Assembly (NCBI GenBank): GCA_963726765.1
Contig: CAVSDH010000006.1
Span: 434,001 to 498,000 of the forward strand
DNA from: CAIWHR01 sp963726765
Lineage (GTDB): Bacteria; Pseudomonadota; Gammaproteobacteria; Burkholderiales; Casimicrobiaceae
Length of the DNA: 64,000 nt
Reading direction: 5' to 3'
In this document: piece by piece, positions 36,296 through 44,513 of the stretch
How positions within the stretch are numbered: position 1 is the first letter of the stretch
Layout of the letters: every line of letters begins with the position of its first letter
Made by a program: the position numbers and the translations under genes
Notes under the pieces: model-generated
Databases searched by the model: none
Told to the model about the DNA's origin: nothing
The model's input: the letters and a program-made list of their open reading frames with translations, nothing else

Positions 36296-37393
36296 ATGTC
36301 CGCCTCCGACGACGATCCGCCAGCGCAGGCGGGGGCTGCCGCGCGCCGCTGGTTTGCCGCGTCGCTCGGCGCGGCCATTGCGGTGCTGGCCGGCATCGGC
36401 GCCTTCAATGCCTATGTCGATCCGTTCCAGCAGTACCGCGTTCCAGGCGCGTATCCACCGCGCTACTACACGTCGCTGCATCGCTACATCGCTCCGGGGC
36501 TTGCCAAGCACGCCGCGTACACGACGCTGCTGTCGGGCTCGTCGATCGTCGAGAACACGCGCAACAGCGCGATCGCGCGTGCCTGCGGCGGCGCGGGACT
36601 CAACGTGGCCATGCCGGCCCTGACCGCCGCGGAGCAGCGTCTCATCGTCTCCACGGCGCTGGCGGCGAGGCCACTGGCGCGCGCGATCCTGATCCTCGAT
36701 TTCAACGCCTTTTCCGGCGCGCCGGATCAGCGCAACCCCCTCGCGGGCCCGTTGCCGTCCTACCTTTACGACCGCAGCCCGCTGAACGACTTTCCCTATC
36801 TGCTCTCGTGGGGGGTGCTCGTCAAGTCGTGGCGGATCGTCACCGGCGACAGCAGCGAGCGTTTCCGCACGGACTCCGATGCTCCGTGGTGGTGGGCGGA
36901 CGAAAAGCGCTTCGCGCGCGAGGAGGTCGTTCGCCACCTCGACCCGCACGATCTCAACGCGCAATTCCAGCAGCCACCGCGCGATCTCGCGGGAATGCAG
37001 GAGAGTTTTCGACAAAACCTGCTTCCCCTGTTTGTCGCGCACACGGACACGCAGTTCGTTCTCGTCTGGCCGCCCTATTCGATCGTGGCGTGGGCGGACT
37101 TCGTCCAGCGCGGACAACTCGACGTTTCGCTCGCGTTCAAGCGGTGGGTCTTCGACACGACTCGCGCGCTGCCCAACGTCCGCGTGATCGATCTGCAGGG
37201 CGTCGCGGAAGTGACCCACGACCTCGACCGGTACACCGACCTCTACCACTTCGCGCCGCCGGTCAACGAATGGCTGATCCGGGAAGCCTGCAACGATCAG
37301 CGTCGCGTCACCCCAGACAACGTCGGTGCCTTGGAGCGGGAACTGCGCGGACAGGCACTGCGGTTCGACCCGTCCTCGCTCGTCGGGAAGTAA
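36296..37393 (+). CDS. SGNH/AlgX-like protein, partner of the MBOAT acyltransferase
   Basis: A 365-residue protein with one N-terminal helix (about residues 22-42) placing the rest in the periplasm. The block TTLLSGSSIVENTRNS offers a candidate nucleophile serine, and the C-terminal TDLYHFAPPVNEW a D-x-x-H pair, the layout of SGNH hydrolases and of AlgJ/AlgX. These proteins take acyl groups from the MBOAT channel and transfer them to sugars. I infer this from adjacency and motifs; overall similarity to AlgX is low. Confidence 0.65.
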   Translation: MSASDDDPPAQAGAAARRWFAASLGAAIAVLAGIGAFNAYVDPFQQYRVPGAYPPRYYTSLHRYIAPGLAKHAAYTTLLSGSSIVENTRNSAIARACGGAGLNVAMPALTAAEQRLIVSTALAARPLARAILILDFNAFSGAPDQRNPLAGPLPSYLYDRSPLNDFPYLLSWGVLVKSWRIVTGDSSERFRTDSDAPWWWADEKRFAREEVVRHLDPHDLNAQFQQPPRDLAGMQESFRQNLLPLFVAHTDTQFVLVWPPYSIVAWADFVQRGQLDVSLAFKRWVFDTTRALPNVRVIDLQGVAEVTHDLDRYTDLYHFAPPVNEWLIREACNDQRRVTPDNVGALERELRGQALRFDPSSLVGK

Positions 37394-37468
37394 CGGGCTC
37401 GCGCCCGGGTCATGCCAGGCGGCGCCTTATTCCCATAAATACGTTATGGTTACTGGCTTGGATCGGGG

Positions 37469-37497
37469 TTGCAAATGTAAATGCGAATCATTATCAT
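37469..37497 (+). promoter_or_regulatory. Promoter of the iron-uptake operon
   Basis: TTGCAA (37469-37474) and TATCAT (37492-37497) are spaced by 17 bp and fully overlap the Fur box, so Fur bound there would block RNA polymerase. Confidence 0.6.
37477..37495. promoter_or_regulatory. Fur box
   Basis: The 19 bases GTAAATGCGAATCATTATC match the consensus GATAATGATAATCATTATC at 15 of 19 positions. The site sits over the promoter of the cupredoxin-FTR1 operon, predicting repression under iron-replete conditions. Confidence 0.8.
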
Positions 37498-37532
37498 TCG
37501 TAATTATGACTTCGCCTGCCAGGACTCGACCC

Positions 37533-37859
37533 ATGTCACGCCTTGCCCTGATTGCCGCCCTGCTCGCATTCGGATCCGTTCCCGCCTTCGCAAACGACGA
37601 GGAGGTGCGGCTGGTCATAGAAAACCACATGTTCCGACCCGCCGAGCTCGCCGTTCCGGCGGGAAAGAAGATCAAGCTCACGATCGAGAATCGCGATGCG
37701 ACCGCCGAGGAATTCGAAAGCCATACGCTCAACCGCGAGAAGTTGATTGCCGGCAGGTCGACCGCGACGATATTCATCGGCCCCCTCAAGCCCGGCAGCT
37801 ACCCGTTCGGGGGGGAGTTCAACGAAAAGACGGCCAAGGGCGTGATCATCGCCAGGTAA
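37533..37859 (+). CDS. Periplasmic cupredoxin-domain protein of the FTR1 iron-uptake system
   Basis: A 108-residue product with a signal peptide (MSRLALIAALLAFGSVPAFA) and one cupredoxin-like domain (VRLVIENHMFRPAELAVPAG, EEFESHTLNREKLIAGRS, GPLKPGSYPFGGEF in pieces). I prefer the ATG at 37533, with AGGA 8 bases upstream, over the ATG at 37506, which would leave almost no leader after the predicted promoter. It probably oxidises or hands iron to the FTR1 permease encoded 15 bases downstream, as EfeO-type cupredoxins do. Only one His of a classic type-1 copper set is obvious, so copper binding is unproven. Confidence 0.78.
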   Translation: MSRLALIAALLAFGSVPAFANDEEVRLVIENHMFRPAELAVPAGKKIKLTIENRDATAEEFESHTLNREKLIAGRSTATIFIGPLKPGSYPFGGEFNEKTAKGVIIAR

Positions 37860-37874
37860 ACCCGGAGTAACGCC

Positions 37875-38711
37875 ATGCTCGCCACTGCCGTCATTGCGTT
37901 CCGCGAAGTCCTCGAGGCCGCGCTCATCATCGGCATCATCGCCGCGGCCACACGAACCATTCCCGGCCACACCCGGTGGCTGGTCGCCGGCATCGTCGCG
38001 GGACTTGTCGGTGCGTGCATCGTGGCGCTCGGCGCGAATCGCCTGGCCGAAATGGCAAGTGGCGTGGGTCAGGACCTGTTCAACGCGGGCGTGCTCGGTC
38101 TCGCCGTGATCATGCTCGCCTGGCACAACCTCTGGATGTCCTCGCACGGCGCGGCACTCGCCGCCGATGCGCGAAACGTCGGAAAGTCCATCAGCGACGG
38201 GCGGAGCGAATGCTCCATCCTGCTCATCGTCGTCGGCCTCGCCGTCCTGCGCGAAGGGTCCGAGATGGTGCTGTTCCTGTACGGGATCGCGGCGTCGGAA
38301 GGCAGTGGATGGGGATCTCTGCTGGCCGGGGGCCTGATCGGCATTGCCGCGGGGATCGCCGTCGGTTACGCGGTGTTCAGGGGACTGCTCGGAATCCCGC
38401 TGCGGTGGTTCTTCTCGGTGACGGGAATCCTCGTGCTTCTCCTCGCCGCCGGCATGGCGTCCCAAGCCGCGCGCTACCTCATTCAGGCCGACATCCTGCC
38501 CAGCCTCGCTTCGCCGTTGTGGGACACGTCGGCATGGCTTCCGCAAACGTCGATCGCGGGAACCCTATTGCACGGTCTCGTGGGCTACGAAGCGCAACCC
38601 GCCGGCATGCAGATCGTCTTCTATGTCCTCGTGCTTGTCGGCATCGCTCTGGGAATGAAATGGATCGGCCGAAACGGGCCGCCGCCCGCCCGCCGAGGAG
38701 CCACATCCTGA
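37875..38711 (+). CDS. FTR1 family high-affinity iron permease
   Basis: A 278-residue polytopic protein with seven predicted helices and the two iron-binding REXXE motifs, REVLE at residue 10 and REGSE at residue 125. It imports iron across the inner membrane. It is the second gene of the Fur-box operon, and its TGA overlaps the likely CTG start of the outer-membrane gene. Confidence 0.92.
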   Translation: MLATAVIAFREVLEAALIIGIIAAATRTIPGHTRWLVAGIVAGLVGACIVALGANRLAEMASGVGQDLFNAGVLGLAVIMLAWHNLWMSSHGAALAADARNVGKSISDGRSECSILLIVVGLAVLREGSEMVLFLYGIAASEGSGWGSLLAGGLIGIAAGIAVGYAVFRGLLGIPLRWFFSVTGILVLLLAAGMASQAARYLIQADILPSLASPLWDTSAWLPQTSIAGTLLHGLVGYEAQPAGMQIVFYVLVLVGIALGMKWIGRNGPPPARRGATS

Positions 38712-39436
38712 CTTCCCGTCTGCTCCCTGCCCTTGCCATCGCGACGCTTTGCAGCCCGGCCCTCGCCGGTCCGGCCGAGTACGTCTTCGTTCCCGCCGTC
38801 ATGTACGGCGAGCGCGAAATCGATTTCAAATACGGCTCCGCGGCAAAGACCGGCGAACCCACGGCGCAGGCCGCGAGCCTTGGACTCGGATTGGGGGCGA
38901 CCGAATGGTGGTTCACCGAGTTCTACGTCATCGGCCAGCGCGAAGGCTCGAGATCACGGTTCGACGCGGTCGAATTCGAAAACAAATTCCAGCTGACCGA
39001 GACCGGGAAATACGCCGTCGACGTCGGATTCATCACCGAATTCGAACTGCCGCACCAGCGCAGCGAAGGCAACGAATTCCGCTTCGGCCCGCTGTTCCAG
39101 GCGGAATTTGGCGAGGTTCAGGTCAACGTCAACCCGCTGCTGACGAGCATCACCCGCGCGGTCGAGGGCAATGGCACCTCTTTCGGGTATCAATGGCAGG
39201 CGAAATATCGCTGGCAGGCATCGTTCGAATGGGGCGCGCAGGGTTTCGGCGACATGGGCAGATGGAACCATCTCGCGCCCTCGAGCGAGCAGAGCCATCG
39301 CCTCGGGCCCGCCGTTTTCGGGAAATTGGCGCTTGGCGGCCGCGAGTCGATCGCCTGGAACGCGGCCGTGTTGTTCGGCGTCACGCAGGCGGCATCCGAC
39401 TGGAATTTCCGGATGCAGGCCGAGTACGAGTTCTAG
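38708..39436 (+). CDS. Exported outer-membrane-type protein of the FTR1 operon
   Basis: A 242-residue product with a signal peptide (TSRLLPALAIATLCSPALA) and alternating aromatic strands ending in aromatic Phe (FRMQAEYEF), as in outer-membrane beta-barrels. A GAGGAG lies 7-8 bases before a CTG at 38708 that overlaps the FTR1 stop. This is the most likely start, while an in-frame ATG at 38660 lies inside ftr1 and would lengthen the leader. The family is unknown to me. Position suggests iron entry or sensing at the outer membrane. Confidence 0.65.
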   Translation: MTSRLLPALAIATLCSPALAGPAEYVFVPAVMYGEREIDFKYGSAAKTGEPTAQAASLGLGLGATEWWFTEFYVIGQREGSRSRFDAVEFENKFQLTETGKYAVDVGFITEFELPHQRSEGNEFRFGPLFQAEFGEVQVNVNPLLTSITRAVEGNGTSFGYQWQAKYRWQASFEWGAQGFGDMGRWNHLAPSSEQSHRLGPAVFGKLALGGRESIAWNAAVLFGVTQAASDWNFRMQAEYEF

Positions 39437-39499
39437 TGGGCGGCCTCCGGCACGATTGCGCTGCTGAGCCCAAGGGACGGGGCGCTTCGGGCGGTCTGC

Positions 39500-40804
39500 C
39501 TAGGCGTTGCCGGTCTTCGTTCGCGCCAGCGGCGGATTGCTCGCGAAGTAGCGCTTGATGCCGTCGCGCATCGAATCGGCGAACTTCGACTGGTGCCGGT
39601 CGCTGCGCAGCTTGAGCTCCTCGTCCGGATTCGAGATGAACGCGGTCTCGACCAGGATCGAGGGGATGTCCGGCGCTTTCAGCACCGCAAATCCCGCCTG
39701 CTCGACCGCGGCCTTGTGCAGCGGGTTGACGGTGCCGATCCCCTCTAGGACGTTGCGCCCGACCTTGAGGCTGTCGCTGATCTGCGCAGTCTGCGAAAGG
39801 TCGATGAGCGTCCGTGCGAGCACCGGATCCCGGATGTCGATATTGACTCCGCCGATCAGATCCGCGGCATTCTCTTTCTGCGCGAGCCATTTCGCCGCCG
39901 CGCTGGTCGCGCCGTTTTCGGACAGCGCGAACACCGAGGAGCCGCGCGCGCTTCGCTCACGGAACGCATCCGCGTGGATCGAGACGAACAGATCCGCCTG
40001 AACAGCCTGGGCCTTTCTCACCCGCGTCGCAAGCGGCACGAAATAATCGTCGTCGCGCGTCATCGTCGCGCGCATCCCCGGCTCGGCGTCGATTCTGGAC
40101 TTGAGCTTCCGCGCGATGGCGAGCGCGACGTTCTTTTCGAAAGTCCCGCGCTGACCTACGGCGCCCGGATCTTCGCCCCCGTGACCCGGATCTAGCACGA
40201 CGATGATTTTCCGGCGATCGTTCCGCTTGGGCTCCGGCCTTGCATCCGGAGGTCTGTCCGGCGCCGCGCCGGCCGGTTTCGTGCTTCCGCCCGCGGCCCC
40301 CTTTTCCTCGAGCAGCGCCATCAGCGGATCGACCTGCGTGAGCGGATAGAGGTCGAGCACGACCCGGTGTCCGAAGGTGGCGACCGGTTGCAGCGCGAAA
40401 AGCTGCGGACGCGTCTCGGTCTTGAGGTCGAGAACGATGCGCACGACTTCGGGCGATTTGCGGCCGATGCGTATCGCAGCGATGTAGGGGTCCGAGGGCT
40501 GCACACGCGAGGGCAGCAGCTCGAGTTCTGGCGAGACCTCGACGCCCTCGAGATCGAGCACGACGCGATTCGGCTCCTTGAGCGTCAGGATCTGGTGCGG
40601 AATCGGCGACGGACCCTCGATGATCACGCGCGTGTATTCCTGCGCGGGCCAGAGTCGCGCGGAGGCGATTCGAGCCGCCGCGGACCAGACGGGCGACGGT
40701 ACGAAGAGCTGGGCGGCGGGAAGAAGCAACCAGCGGCACGCGCGCCGGCGCTCGATCGAGAATCGCGTCAGGATCCTGCGGTCGCGGTGATTGCGCTCAG
40801 GCAT
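39500..40804 (-). CDS. amiC: N-acetylmuramoyl-L-alanine amidase (AmiC type)
   Basis: A 434-residue exported amidase with an N-terminal AMIN domain (about residues 50-150, TRVIIEGPSPIPHQILTL) for septal targeting and a C-terminal Amidase_3 domain. The zinc ligands are seen in DPGHGGEDPGA, GTFEKNVAL and VSIHADAF, and the catalytic glutamate in SILVETAFISN. It removes stem peptides from peptidoglycan and helps daughter-cell separation. The ATG at 40804 overlaps the tsaE end by 37 bases, the common tsaE-amiC arrangement. Confidence 0.93.
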   Translation of the reverse strand: MPERNHRDRRILTRFSIERRRACRWLLLPAAQLFVPSPVWSAAARIASARLWPAQEYTRVIIEGPSPIPHQILTLKEPNRVVLDLEGVEVSPELELLPSRVQPSDPYIAAIRIGRKSPEVVRIVLDLKTETRPQLFALQPVATFGHRVVLDLYPLTQVDPLMALLEEKGAAGGSTKPAGAAPDRPPDARPEPKRNDRRKIIVVLDPGHGGEDPGAVGQRGTFEKNVALAIARKLKSRIDAEPGMRATMTRDDDYFVPLATRVRKAQAVQADLFVSIHADAFRERSARGSSVFALSENGATSAAAKWLAQKENAADLIGGVNIDIRDPVLARTLIDLSQTAQISDSLKVGRNVLEGIGTVNPLHKAAVEQAGFAVLKAPDIPSILVETAFISNPDEELKLRSDRHQSKFADSMRDGIKRYFASNPPLARTKTGNA

Positions 40805-41254
40805 CGCTCACCGGCTTCCGTCAGCGCATGCAGCGTGAGATCGCGTCCGGCTCCGTTCGCATCCGCCGGGTGCAGGAGCGTCAATGCAAGGTCCGGCGCA
40901 CGGCAGAAACGACCCGCCGCGGTCGGGCCATTCGACGACACAGACGCTGTCGTCCCGGAAGTAATCGGCGAGCCCCGCCGTTTCCCATTCGCTTGGATCG
41001 GCGAACCGATAAAAATCAAAGTGATAGAAGTATAAACTCGAAAACCGATAATGTTCAACCAATGAATAGGTCGGGCTCCTCACCGGGCCCGCCCATCGCA
41101 TCGCCCGCAGACATCCGCGCACGAACGTCGTCTTGCCGGCTCCGAGATCGCCGGAGAGCGTGATGACCATGCCCGGCCTGAGCTCGGGCGCGAGGCGAGC
41201 GCCCGCGGCGGCAGTGGCCTCGGCATTCGGAAGCGTTAGCGTGGCGACGGTCAT
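40768..41254 (-). CDS. tsaE: tRNA threonylcarbamoyladenosine biosynthesis ATPase TsaE, one frameshift
   Basis: From the ATG at 41254 the Walker A motif GDLGAGKTTFVRG and SPTYSLVEHY follow the family. The frame breaks at about 40900, and removing one base gives RGGSFLPAPDLALTLLHP, exactly the expected TsaE sequence, for a total of 161 residues. TsaE is the ATPase that resets the TsaBDE complex making t6A on ANN-decoding tRNAs. It precedes amiC and diverges from queG across 107 bases. Confidence 0.88.
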
Positions 41255-41361
41255 GCTGAGCGACGATACGACGTCCCAGTCCGACGGGTTGCACATGGCG
41301 GCCACGGGAGGGCCGAATCCGCAGAGGCAGACGAAATTTCCGCTGGTGTACGCTCCCGCGA

Positions 41362-42474
41362 ATGGATACGGATCCCACTCCCGCGCGAAAGGGCGACGGG
41401 GAACGCGACTGGCATCGGCTCGCGAGCCGGATTCGCGCGTGGGGCCAAGTGCAGGGCTTCGACGAAATCGGCATCGCAAACACCGATCTCGGCGCCGATG
41501 AAGCACGCCTGATGGCCTGGCTCGCCGCGGGCCGCCACGGGACAATGGACTACATGTCGCGCCACGGCGCGCGTCGGGCCCGCCCGGCCGAGCTCGTCCC
41601 CGGGACGATGACCATCATTACCGCGCGCATGAATTACCTGCCGCCCAACGCACGGGCAAGCGACGAGGTTCTCGCCAATCCGGCAAAGGCCTTCATCGCG
41701 CGCTACGCGCTCGGCCGCGACTATCACAAGGTCTTGCGGGCCAGACTTCGACGGCTCGCCCTGCACATCGAACACGAGACCGGCGCCTTCGGCTACCGCG
41801 TGTTCACCGACAGTGCGCCCGTGCTCGAGGTGGCGCTCGGCGCAAAATCGGGACTCGGCTGGCGCGGCAAGCACACGCTGCTGCTGACGCGTGACGCGGG
41901 CTCGTGGTTCTTCCTTGGCGAAATCTACACCGACCTCCCGCTGCCCGTGACGGCGCCGCAAACGGCCCACTGCGGCACCTGCACGGCGTGCATCGACGTC
42001 TGCCCCACTGGCGCGATCGTCGCGCCTTACGAACTCGATGCGCGCCGCTGCATCTCGTACCTGACGATCGAGCATGCGGGCAGCATTCCCGAGCCGCTGC
42101 GCCCGCTTCTCGGCAACCGGATCTACGGCTGCGACGACTGCCAGCTCGTCTGTCCGTGGAACCGGTACGCAAGGGCGGCGACCGAGGCGGGATTCACCGT
42201 GCGGCATGGACTCGACGATGCCGATCTCGCTGCGCTCTTCGCATGGACCGGGGAAGAGTTCCTCGAACGGACCGCGGGAAGCGCGATCCGCCGGATCGGC
42301 TATGAGCGCTGGTCGCGCAACCTCGCCGTGGCGCTCGGCAACGCGCCGCACGACCCGGAAATCGTCGCCTCGCTCGCGGCGCGCGCCGAGGATCCGTCGG
42401 CGCTGGTTCGCGAGCACGTCGCGTGGGCGCTCGCGCAACATTGCCGGCGCCGCGCTAGCCCGGCGCCCATCTGA
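41362..42474 (+). CDS. queG: Epoxyqueuosine reductase QueG
   Basis: A 370-residue cobalamin-dependent enzyme. It has the N-terminal QueG domain (FDEIGIANTDLG, GTMDYMSRH), two 4Fe-4S motifs (CGTCTACIDVCP and CDDCQLVCPWN) with an extra CISYLT cysteine, and a HEAT-like C-terminal region (SLAARAEDPSALVREHVAWAL). It reduces epoxyqueuosine to queuosine in tRNA, the last step of the pathway whose product GluQ (24850) modifies further. It converges with the thioredoxin-like gene, overlapping by 20 bases. Confidence 0.95.
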   Translation: MDTDPTPARKGDGERDWHRLASRIRAWGQVQGFDEIGIANTDLGADEARLMAWLAAGRHGTMDYMSRHGARRARPAELVPGTMTIITARMNYLPPNARASDEVLANPAKAFIARYALGRDYHKVLRARLRRLALHIEHETGAFGYRVFTDSAPVLEVALGAKSGLGWRGKHTLLLTRDAGSWFFLGEIYTDLPLPVTAPQTAHCGTCTACIDVCPTGAIVAPYELDARRCISYLTIEHAGSIPEPLRPLLGNRIYGCDDCQLVCPWNRYARAATEAGFTVRHGLDDADLAALFAWTGEEFLERTAGSAIRRIGYERWSRNLAVALGNAPHDPEIVASLAARAEDPSALVREHVAWALAQHCRRRASPAPI

Positions 42475-42943
42475 CGAGAAACTCGCGCATTGCCGCAGGG
42501 TTGTAATCCCTGCGCGCCTCGAGCTCGCTCGTGTCCTGCGAATGCAGCAGGCGACCGCCCGCGTCGAGGACGAACAGGTGCGGATACCCCTTGATCGCCG
42601 GGAACGCGCGGAGGAATGCCTCGTTCCGGTTTTCCGGCGACCAGTTGACCTTGAGCCAGACGAAGTGGGCGTCGCGATAGCGCTTGAGTTCGGGATTGGC
42701 GGCAAAGAAGCGGTCCATGATGCGGCACCACGAGCACCATTCGCCGCCAACATAGAGCACCACTCGACGTTCTGCCGCCCCTGCAATGCGCAGCGCAGCC
42801 TCAAGGTCGCGCGCCGGGTCGCGCGCGGGATCGAAGTCCAGGGGCAAGGGGTGCCGTTCCCCCGCCGCCCGTGCCGGGAGCGGCAGGCAGAACATCAATG
42901 CGACGGCAGCGAAGCGGCGCGTGAGACGTGCAGGGCGATGCAT
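42455..42943 (-). CDS. Thioredoxin-fold exported protein (CxxC)
   Basis: The 162-residue product has a signal peptide (about residues 1-27) and a thioredoxin fold with C70 and C73 in GGEWCSWCRIM, then KVNWSPENRN and a cis-proline region GYPHLFVLD. It resembles DUF255/thioredoxin_7-type proteins that reduce or isomerise disulfides in the periplasm. The partner is unknown. Confidence 0.8.
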   Translation of the reverse strand: MHRPARLTRRFAAVALMFCLPLPARAAGERHPLPLDFDPARDPARDLEAALRIAGAAERRVVLYVGGEWCSWCRIMDRFFAANPELKRYRDAHFVWLKVNWSPENRNEAFLRAFPAIKGYPHLFVLDAGGRLLHSQDTSELEARRDYNPAAMREFLVRWAPG

Positions 42944-43031
42944 GTCAGAAGGTCGATGGCGGGGGCCGGATGATAGGGCGATTCTACGCTGCGCCGCGCG
43001 CCCGACCCCGAGCCGTCGATCCGTGCAAACG

Positions 43032-43232
43032 CTAGAGGTCGCTCAGGAACGGCGCCGCGAGGAGCACGACCCCAACGACACACAACCACAGCCAGCTGTC
43101 GATGAAGAACGTAAAGAGGCAAAGGGATATGCCGGCAAAGAGCGGCACGTATTTCGCCCGCCGCCTGCCGTAGACGATATAGGCCGTGCCCACGGCGCTG
43201 GCGACGATGCCGAAGAACAGATTTTCGGCCAT
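43032..43232 (-). CDS. Small membrane protein of unknown function
   Basis: A 66-residue protein with three hydrophobic stretches (residues 1-19, 27-42 and 46-63) and a short GRRRAKYVPL cytoplasmic loop. The overall shape (MAENLFFGIVASAVG) matches small conserved inner-membrane proteins with no assigned role. It lies 63 bases downstream of gspF. Confidence 0.55.
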   Translation of the reverse strand: MAENLFFGIVASAVGTAYIVYGRRRAKYVPLFAGISLCLFTFFIDSWLWLCVVGVVLLAAPFLSDL

Positions 43233-43295
43233 CGGATCTCCTGGAAAAACGCAATGCGTTCGCGGTTCGACCGTTTCGCGGTACGGTCACCCTGC

Positions 43296-44498
43296 CTAGC
43301 GGATGAGCTGGTTCATTGAAACGATCGGAAGCATGATCGCAAGCACGAGAACCAGAACGATGGCCCCCATGGCCACGATCAGGGCAGGCTGCACCAGCGC
43401 GGCGAACCACGTGAGCCGCCGCTCGGACTCCTGCTCGAGCAGCGCGGCGGCGCGTTCGAGCATCGGCGCAAGCTGCCCGCTCGCCTCTCCGTTGGCGACC
43501 AGATGGACCAGCACCGGCGGGAATACCTTCTGCTCCTTGAGCGCGCGGGCGAGCGACACGCCTTCGCGGACGAGTTGCGACGACGCCAGCGCCGCGCCGC
43601 GCAGCGGCAGCGACCAGATGACGTTGCGCGCCGCATCCAGCGCGCGCAGGAGCGGCGCGCCGCTCGCCGTGAGAATCGCCAGCGTGCTCGCGAAACGGGC
43701 CGCATCGATCGCCGAGACGAGGCGGCCGGCGACCGGCATCCGCAGCAACACGGCGTGCCAGCGTTCGCGAAATGCCTCGCGCCTGTTGGCGTGCGCGAAC
43801 GCCGCCAACGCGATCGCGATGCCCCCGAGCCAGTACCAGGCGGTGTCGCGAAAGAACCCGCTGAAGGCAATCAGCGCCTGCGTGAGCCACGGAAGCGTTT
43901 GCCGACTCTGCTGATAGACGGACACGACCTGCGGAACGACGTACGCAAGCAGCACCGCGATCACCGCCATCGCAATGCCCGTGACCAGCGCCGGATAGAT
44001 GAGCGCCAGCGTGAATTTCTGACGCAACAGTTCCCGCGCTTCCAGGTAGTCGGCGAGTCTCGTCAGCACGTCCGGAAGTCGCCCGGTCTCTGCGCCGACC
44101 GCCACGAGGCCGCGATAGAGCTCCGAAAACGTCCGCGGCCAGCGCGCGAGCGCGCTCGCCAGCGTCTCTCCCGAAGCGACCTGAGCGCGCAGAGCGGCAA
44201 AGAGCTTCGCGGATCTCTCGTCGTCGGCCTGCTCGGCCACGGCGGACAGCGCCTGGTCGAGCGGCATGCCGGAGCGCACGAGCGTGGCCAGCAGGCGCGT
44301 GACAATCGAAAGCGACGCCGCGGGCAGGCGCGTGCGGCCGGCCGCGTCGGTGCCGACGTTGCTCGCTGACTCGATCGCGGTCGGAAAGAGGCCCGCGCCG
44401 CGCAGCTGTTCGCGAACCTGGCGCGACGATTCGGCGTCGACGACGCCGTGCCGCGCCTTGCCCCGTGCGTCGACCGCTTCGTACCGGAATGCGGCCAT
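43296..44498 (-). CDS. gspF: Type II secretion inner-membrane protein GspF
   Basis: A 400-residue protein with two GspF/PilC domains, each with a helical bundle before a transmembrane hairpin (SGMPLDQALSAVAEQ in the first, SGAPLLRALDAARNVI in the second). The N-terminus MAAFRYEAVDARGKARHG is standard. It forms the membrane platform that couples to GspE. It follows gspE by 15 bases. The rest of the gsp operon (C, G to N) is not adjacent. Confidence 0.93.
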   Translation of the reverse strand: MAAFRYEAVDARGKARHGVVDAESSRQVREQLRGAGLFPTAIESASNVGTDAAGRTRLPAASLSIVTRLLATLVRSGMPLDQALSAVAEQADDERSAKLFAALRAQVASGETLASALARWPRTFSELYRGLVAVGAETGRLPDVLTRLADYLEARELLRQKFTLALIYPALVTGIAMAVIAVLLAYVVPQVVSVYQQSRQTLPWLTQALIAFSGFFRDTAWYWLGGIAIALAAFAHANRREAFRERWHAVLLRMPVAGRLVSAIDAARFASTLAILTASGAPLLRALDAARNVIWSLPLRGAALASSQLVREGVSLARALKEQKVFPPVLVHLVANGEASGQLAPMLERAAALLEQESERRLTWFAALVQPALIVAMGAIVLVLVLAIMLPIVSMNQLIR

Positions 44499-44513
44499 CG
44501 GATGCCGCCGCGG

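Noticed and set aside
37506..37533. ATG at 37506 as start of the cupredoxin gene
   Set aside because: The predicted transcript would begin about 2 bases before it. The ATG at 37533 has a Shine-Dalgarno-like AGGA and a proper signal-peptide start.
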